Positions 57,417-64,000 of a stretch of 64,000 nucleotides of DNA are shown one piece after another. Position numbers and translations under genes: made by a program. Position 1 is the stretch's first letter. Every line of letters starts with the position of its first letter. Source of the stretch: Trametopsis cervina (lineage: Eukaryota > Basidiomycota > Agaricomycetes > Polyporales > Irpicaceae); NCBI GenBank assembly GCA_022385755.1, contig MU278380.1:142650-206649 (forward strand). The letters run 5' to 3'. Under the pieces are notes generated by a model. That model was not told the DNA's origin and ran no database searches. It saw only the letters and a program-made list of their open reading frames with translations.

Positions 57417-59768
57417 ATTGACCTCACTTTCTCTCCCTCAGAATGCCTAGCTTCCACATCAACGACCTCGACGTCGTCATCGTCATCATCGTCAAGCGGG
57501 TCTTCCTGTGGTAATATCTGGTTCAACACAGCCGCGACGACGCCTGCGACCAAAACTAAAAGAGAACAAGCGTGAGTGTGAATGAGGGTCGGAGTCTCGC
57601 GGTAGGATGGGAGGCTTACATGGTGTACTCAGAATGATCGTGATAGAGTCAAACAGGCCCTGGAGGCCTTTATTCGGATGATTCACGCCGTCGAACAGGT
57701 GTGTAAATATACCGGGGACGAGGAGGTCGCCCACGCCGAACGAGAGCGCGGCGGCGAGGACGAACCGGTCTCGACGGGTGAATCGCGTGTAGCCGACGAC
57801 TCGGATGCCTGAGACTGCGACGGAGGCGAAGAGGAAGGTCGTCACGCCTCCGAGGACCGGGTTGGGGACTGGTAGATAGTGAAAGTCGTGATTAGAGCTG
57901 TCCAGCTATTTTGGTGAAGGATAGAGCACATACTGGCAAGGAATACACCGGAGATCTTGCCCAATACACCGAATAGAATCAGGAACATGCAGCAGAAGCG
58001 GCCGGCCTGGCGATTTGCACAGCGCGTGATGGCTATGACACCGTTGTTCTAATACGTTGTTTATTAGCCATGCTCGCAGCAACAACATTTCGAGAGGGGG
58101 TATTTACCTGTGCGAATATCGATAACGGAGTAACAGTGAAGAGGGCAGAGAGGAACCCGCCGAGGCCGTCACTCTACAGGTTCTCGTTGAGCATGCAAAA
58201 GGTGTTGAGTCTTAGGAACGTACCAAGACACCGCCCTGAATACGGGAATCGAATTCCTCACCGTCCACTGGGACGCGAGATACTTCAGAGGATGCGGTGA
58301 TATCACCGATAGCTTCCATGGCCAAAGAGACTGCAAACACAATCAACTATACGACACGCTAGAGACATCTGTTCAAACTCACTGTACACGGCCAACATAG
58401 GCAGAATAGCCGGCGGATATACGCGAATCTTGAAGGTATGTACCCACAGGAACGTAATAGGAGGCGCAGAAGTGATGCTGCTTCCGTCAATGTACCCCGC
58501 AGCACCCGCCACGATGCATCCGACAGCGAGTCCGACGATGATAGAGATGTTCTTGAGGAACGGGGAACCGAACAGTTCGGTAAGGATAATTGAGACGAAT
58601 GAGAGGAAACCGAGGCCGATGAACTCTGGGGATCCCCATCTGTGTGTACGTGCGATGAGGGTAATGCGAGATGATATGATATGGAAGTACACACGGGAGC
58701 GGGCGAGGCGCGAATATGGTCGGGCATAGCTCGAAGATCCCAGAGGTTGGGCGGCCTGCGCAGTCGTTGGATCCTCCGCCCCAGTTGGGGATACCGGACG
58801 AGCCTATAAGGGAGGCTCCAATCATGAGGATGACAGTGCCTATAGCGTCGTTATTAGGAATGGGACATCCTAAGATCATATGGAGGAAGATTACGCACCG
58901 GTGACCATTGGAGGGAAAATCTTCTGTAGTGCGCGTGGCGATATAAACGACAGGAAGATTTCAAGGAAGGAACATATCAATGAGGTGCCTGCGCGATCGC
59001 GAGTTAGCATGAGAGCTGGAGGAGTGGCGGTGAACGCACCTAAAACCATCCCGTACGCGTCTGGGCATGATCCTCGCGTGACTGTACCATCAGCCGCGGT
59101 AGTTGATGGGCATGTCCCGTCCGCGTACATAGCGTTGAAAATCTGTAGACATGAAATTAATAACGCATTGGAATACAGTGTTTATTGGCACGTACGGCGT
59201 TCGCGGTGCTCAGTGTGGCAAAGCTGGTGCCGACTACACTGATCAAGCCCGTCCCGAGGTAGTAATTCCGGAACAGCCGTATTCTTGACATTTGAACGAG
59301 ACTCAATATACCTGTTTGTATTCATTGCAGTTGGTGATCGAAGTTAGTGGTATACTTGGTATTCCAAGAGGCACAAGACTCACCACAGCCAATGAGAGAC
59401 GCGGAAATCAAGTAGGAGGACGTTTCGGAGTCAAGATTCAGCGCACTCGCGAAGATGATCGGTGGGGTTATTAGCCCAGCAAGCATAGCAAGAGCATGCT
59501 GAAGGCCGCAAGTGAGAGCAAGAAGTAGGGGTAGGTCGGACTCCAGAGCATAGAATGGAGGCATCGTCCGTTTCTTCTTCCCCCCCACAGCAAACGGCAA
59601 TGTTGGCATGCATAGCCATGCATAATCGTAGTCGCCCAACCAGCCCTCCTTTGTGGTCAACTTGTGTGTTATTCTTCCTGCTCTCGAACGCAAGCCGCCC
59701 GCACGGCGGTCCACAGAGGGTGACTCGGTTCGCGCCGGTTGGTCCTTGGTGATTGAATGGTCGGACAT
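57417..59768 (-). CDS. Purine/xanthine permease, NCS2 family (UapA/UapC type)
   Basis: This is a plasma-membrane proton symporter for nucleobases; fungal relatives take up xanthine, uric acid or several purines. The start at 59768 gives a hydrophilic N-terminus and then WLGDYDYAWLCMPTLPF. Helix 1 carries the QH motif (TCGLQHALAMLAG). Later parts include LGTGLISVVGTSFATLSTANAIF, FPPMVTGTVILMIGASLIGSSG, NWGGGSNDCAGRP and ISLAMEAIGDITASSE, which contains the conserved Glu. The NAT signature is AQNNGVIAITRCANRQAGR. GVTTFLFASVAVSGIRVV and LSFGVGDLLVPG close the core. The tail is acidic (DDDDDD) and ends VRSIHH. About 590 residues in about ten exons. In the NAT signature the residue before TR is Ile and an Asn follows the Cys-Ala pair, close to UapC-type members. 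Confidence 0.93.
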
Positions 59769-60337
59769 GGTTGTACAGGGTCCCGGGCGTTATAGAATCC
59801 TGAGCGACTTCGCGGGAAAGGTCGTTACTTCAGACCAGATGGTCGACGTCGGCGAAGAAGATGTCGTCGCCAGCGCATTATGCTTATAAAAAGGTCGGCT
59901 AAGAACTTGTTATCGCTCCAGGTACCACCAGCAGACGCTCGTTATCTTTGAGTGGCGGGAGAAGATAAATGAGTTAGGCTGGACTGCACTATTTGACTGC
60001 CTTGAACCGATTGTGAGGTCTTTTTGGTGTGCTGGGCCTCGCTAGCGAATAGATACGAGAAGTACTAGACCTTAATCCAGTGGGCAGCTTGTTCCGCTAC
60101 TATAACTCGGACCACCAGTGAGTGGAAGTGGGCAGATTGTCCAATGTTAACTTCCTGCACGAAGATAAGGTCATGTGCGAGGACACGGGCACGTGATAGA
60201 CGCGTTAATGTTTAGCGCACCTTTAGCGCGGGAGGAAAGTGAAAAGGATTAAACAATATACATAGCGATACAGCAGAGAAGACATCGTACAAAACGCAGA
60301 GTCAGATGATCAATAAACCTGTGAATGCCACAAGCAC
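59769..60337. promoter_or_regulatory. Permease promoter and HDAC 3' end
   Basis: This 569 bp interval has no coherent ORF. TTTTTATAAG on the minus strand at about 59884-59894 is a weak TATA-like candidate for the permease. Confidence 0.4.
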
Positions 60338-62339
60338 TCAGCTCTCACCCTCCTCCTCATCGACTTCCATCTCTTCATCCGGTTCTGATATGTCGTGGTC
60401 AACGCCGTGGCCTCCATTTTCCATCACATCAGCTACGCTGACAGGCATTGCCAAACCGTCGAAGCGCACCAGCACGCGTTGTAGCCGATCGTCCCATCGC
60501 GCAGCACTCTGGAAAAATCGCCGACGAGTGGATCCAGTTTTGGGAGGAGCATGTGGTTCAGAACTCTGCCACCCACAGCCAGAGTCGTGGAACTCGCCAT
60601 TCTCAGCGCGTGGAACACTGAGAAGTTGATTCGTCACGATACTCATGCGCTGCTTGCCTGAGCGAATTCTGCGTGATGTTCTGTTCACGCGTCTGCTCCC
60701 CGACGAATCATCAGAATCAGAGTCTGCCTCGTCTGAGTCTTCTGACCCCTCAAGCTCCAGCAAAGTGTTCGTGACTCTCATGTGCTCTGTGAAAAAAGAA
60801 TATCAATCCGAGATCGCCATTTCCACCCATCGCATACCGACGCACGAGCTAGCTTCTCGTCGAGATGATCTGTCTGCAGCTCTCTAGAAGAGAATCCCAA
60901 ATGCTCTCCAAGACTCTCGTCAGGTACATCTTGGAGACCAACTGACGGCGCTGGCCTTAATTCCGATAGATGTATGAGCGCTGTCTCACTGCAGGTAAAT
61001 CAATGTAAGGACACGCTGCTGCTGCGCAACCGGAGTAGGTAAATCTGCTATGTACGTACCGTATCTTATCCAAGGATCCATCTTTGATATTCAGGTCCTC
61101 CATATTGTTCTTGACCACCTCAAGACGATACCTGGGTCCAAACCATTCGAAATATTCATTCCATGGCATATTCGGATCGATCTCTTCCTCGATTCCAAGT
61201 GCACAGGCCGTCTCGTATGCCCATGTCCTGCCGACGTTCTTTACTGTGTATCCCCCTCCGCCAAGTAGCATGAGCGGAACTCCAAGCTTTCGTACGAATT
61301 TGACGCAATTTGCGTGGCCGTTCATGGTTATGTTGAAGCACCCCAACTTGTCGCCAGCTAATGAATCTGCGCCACATTGCAGCACGATGGCGGAAGGTTG
61401 GAACACTTCGTTGATCTTGGATATGACGGGTTCAAAAACGCTCTGGTATGCTTCGTCCGTGATTCCGTCTTTGAGCGGGACATTCACAGCGTATCCCTTA
61501 CCCTTCCCTCGGCCTCGGTCCTCTTGGGTTCCAGTTCCAGGAAAGTACTCGCCGAATTTGTGGAATGAACATGTCATCACCCTGTCTGTCGTGTAAAAAG
61601 CTTCCTCAACACCGTCACCATGATGGCAGTCTATGTCGATATACAGAACTCGAGGGAAGTAGCGGAGAAGTTCAAGGATACCGAGGACAATATCGTTGAT
61701 GTAGCAGAACCCAGAGGCTTCGCGTTTCTTCGCATGATGTAGGCCGCCAGCCCAGTTTATAGCGATGTCCGCAGCACCTGATGTGAGACGATGTGCAGCC
61801 TCTGAGAGATAGTGTAAGCTAGTGCATTACTTGTTATGACGCCAGAACGCACCCATAGAGCCGCCGGCAGACAGGGAGCAAAAGTCAAACACTCCGTCGA
61901 AAGCAGGATTGTCGTCGCCCACCAAGACTATGCTTATGAGTGACACGCGTGTACGAGAACATAGTGTACTCACAACGTGTTCCATGGTACGTCAGCTCCT
62001 CTACCGTCTCCGGAGTAACCCTTGATAGAAAGTGCACGTATTCATCGGTGTGGAAGCGGGTCATTTCTTCAGCAGTGGCACGCCGCGCTCTCTACACCTC
62101 TCAGTTGGAGTTTATTGCCCCATACAGCATATTGAACATACCAAGACATGCATCTTGTCCAACATTCCATAGGCGGAAACCAGTTCGTGCGTGATGCGCA
62201 TTCTCTGTGGCTTCATGGGATGTCCGAGTCCATAGGTAAATGCACCAACTTCGGCTATAAACGAGGTTACGTGGGTACAATAGATAAAGCTGATTCAATG
62301 CGTACGGTCATGATAGTAAGCAACACGTCTATGAGACAT
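60338..62339 (-). CDS. RPD3: Class I histone deacetylase, RPD3 type
   Basis: A zinc-dependent lysine deacetylase acting in Sin3-type corepressor complexes in the nucleus. The start at 62339 gives [11 protein letters not shown], joined to [20 protein letters not shown]. The following exons hold [21 protein letters not shown], then [17 protein letters not shown], then [14 protein letters not shown] and [18 protein letters not shown]. The metal and charge-relay residues lie in [17 protein letters not shown] (near 61620). [29 protein letters not shown] and [15 protein letters not shown] are all intact. The C-terminal region (about 60780-60338) is an acidic/Ser tail beyond the usual HDAC end: [17 protein letters not shown], a basic stretch [18 protein letters not shown], and a final acidic [15 protein letters not shown]. 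About 540 residues. Cys replaces the usual Val/Ile/Leu in DIDxHH; otherwise typical. Confidence 0.94.
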
Positions 62340-64000
62340 GGTGTAGAAGGGATTGGTGGGTGTAGCAGTAGTAGGCGGTCCACTGAGCGTCGTGAGCGAT
62401 GATCAGTTTCCAGCGGCCCGCTTGTACGCGCGCTCCTAGAGCATCTCCCGAACTTCCCAATATGGCATAGTAGCATGTTCGTCTCTTGCCAGCTACATCG
62501 ACGACGAGTGCTGTTGGCGACTACAACACTCACATCTGGCGATCCATGGTCAGGAAGAACCACTGAGGCCCGCATTGAACCTCTTCTTTTCCTTCCTGGA
62601 CCGCTAATCTTCGGTGGAATGTGCCCTCGGATGTCTCAGTGAACACTCCCGGCCACAAAGGCGCGGTTGGGCAGATGTAAGGCGATAGTGTTTTATTTCA
62701 TTTTCTGCACCACTGACCTAGGAGTCCACCTTATCTACAGGTTCTTGTACAGTCTTTATGCCCGCAATTAACAGGGGGTTGAAGCCACTCCGTAGCAGGA
62801 CGCTGCACATTCTCAGCAAGCCCTGACACTCTCAGATGTCTCTCAATCGATATCCCATACCTCTGGTGGGCTCGAAAAGTGTTAGCAGCTCTCACACACA
62901 ACCGGAGACATGCTCGTCTCCGCCACGCCTCTATCAAGACCGAGGTTGGCCAGAAACACCGCCCAAGCGTCGCTCAGCCACCATCAACGGTGTGCCATGT
63001 CTGACAGTCTGTGTACATGACCTTGCTGGATATATATCTGACGCTTCGCTCTTGTCGACAGTCAGTCAAATAAATCAGCTTTAACGCTGTTTGCCGCGGC
63101 CATTTTTCAATGGAGTGCGTCGTATCAATGGGGCTGTTGCCGGTCAGAATATGCCCCGAAAGACAGCGAGCTCTACGCTCGTCCAGACCTGTCGATGCAC
63201 AATCACTGCTATCAAGCGGATAAATGCCGCAGTCATAGCCTCACTGACGACATAGACGTCTAGGCAAACCTTGCCCCCAGTTCTGCATGTTGAACCATTG
63301 CGAGGAACGGTGTTGTGTCTATGTTTAGGGCCTCCGTGCCAAGTGCCAAGCAGAGTGGGGACAAGAACGATAAGACCAAGGTGAGTAATGTCTCCGACCC
63401 GCATAGTATAACCTCCTGGTGTCTCCTTTTGTTCGCTGGAGAGCTCGTCTTAGAAACCTTGTTCCGTAGTCACTAGTAGATATCATTGATCCAAGCTAAA
63501 GTATAATGGCTCCGTTTGGCCGAGAGGTTCGGGGTGCTCCCAAGCCTGAGGTAGGCATTCTACATCTCCGGGAGTTACGGAAATGTCTCGTGACAATAAT
63601 CATAATCTCCTCGTATTACGACAGACTAGCTATGCCGTAAATTCGTGAGTAACATCCGCACCGAAACCCACTTTACGATCCTGCGATCCATATCTGGGAG
63701 ACATTGACCATAACGAACCGCGGTCTCCGTTAAATGTCTGTAAGCTGTAACCATGCAGTGGTGTCTTCTGTACTGTACAGGTTCGATCGTTCTCAGGTGT
63801 CCGTCCAGGTCCGTGCTTCTAGTGGGGGGAAGAGACCGGCGACATATTTTTGTTGCCTGCCTGTCACCATTCATGCTTCATGCCGCGATGGATTAGACCC
63901 GTTTACCCGACGACGAACGCAAACCTTATCATTTGTGATGGCTGTATAATGCGAATCCGACAAAGAAAACGCTAGTGTGTGAATCTCGAGAGTCATCCTG
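62340..64000. other. Right-edge region, no gene recognised
   Basis: The left part is the HDAC promoter. Short frames (for example 63144-63404 minus) have no family resemblance. TACTGTAC occurs at 63771-63778. A gene beginning beyond the edge cannot be excluded. Confidence 0.5.

Noticed and set aside
38464..59768. Calling the 38-60 kb block a secondary-metabolite cluster because of the MFS pump
   Set aside because: There is no polyketide, peptide or terpene synthase, and the only P450 lies more than 30 kb away beyond housekeeping genes.
63508..63590. tRNA-like text (TGGCCGAGAGG followed by a hairpin)
   Set aside because: The D-arm-like piece is not followed by an anticodon arm or a GTTCGAATC-type T-arm at the right distance, and the ends do not pair into an acceptor stem.

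Overview
This is an intron-rich basidiomycete chromosome segment, almost certainly from a filamentous Agaricomycete and perhaps a wood- or litter-decay fungus. The evidence is GC-rich DNA, genes packed with 50-70 nt GT-AG introns, a class V chitin synthase carrying a myosin motor-like head, a DUF6533 seven-helix protein, a WW/multi-helix protein of a type I associate with Agaricomycetes, and a secreted RNase T1-family enzyme. No rRNA, tRNA, CRISPR array or intact transposon was recognised. Introns were read by eye, so exon edges are approximate unless stated; each gene interval runs from the start codon to the stop codon and includes introns.

Layout. 1-12 kb, minus strand: RNA polymerase III subunit RPC34, a cytochrome P450, 2.8 kb without a recognisable gene, then the COPI coatomer beta' subunit (SEC27). 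12.5-26.2 kb: a Pro/Ala-rich WW-like multi-membrane protein, the exomer subunit CHS5, a small membrane-anchored acidic protein, and a class V chitin synthase. 26.4-37.4 kb: the Mediator kinase CDK8 (SSN3), a Nudix hydrolase of the CoA-diphosphatase type, a membrane-anchored putative glycosyltransferase, two paralogous F-box proteins in tandem, and a TMEM135-like protein. 38.4-47.4 kb: secreted phospholipase B, two head-to-head histidine acid phosphatases and a secreted guanyl-type RNase. 50-62.3 kb: an MFS efflux transporter, a DUF6533 protein, a purine/xanthine permease of the NCS2 family and an RPD3-type histone deacetylase. The last 1.7 kb is without a recognised gene.

Two functional neighbourhoods stand out. 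CHS5 and the class V chitin synthase lie 1.8 kb apart with one small membrane protein between them; in yeast the exomer carries a chitin synthase to the cell surface. The 38-47 kb block encodes three kinds of extracellular phosphorus-releasing enzyme (phospholipase, two acid phosphatases, ribonuclease), and a nucleobase permease lies about 10 kb further on. Either grouping could be functional or accidental.

The 44-57 kb stretch is also odd in composition: long purine-only runs on the plus strand fill introns of minus-strand genes and enter the coding sequence of one phosphatase. I found no clear evidence of a wholly new system; the most original observations are the shared 9-nt micro-exons in the two phosphatases, the tandem copy of one phosphatase 3' end, and a recurrent intergenic TACTGTAC palindrome.
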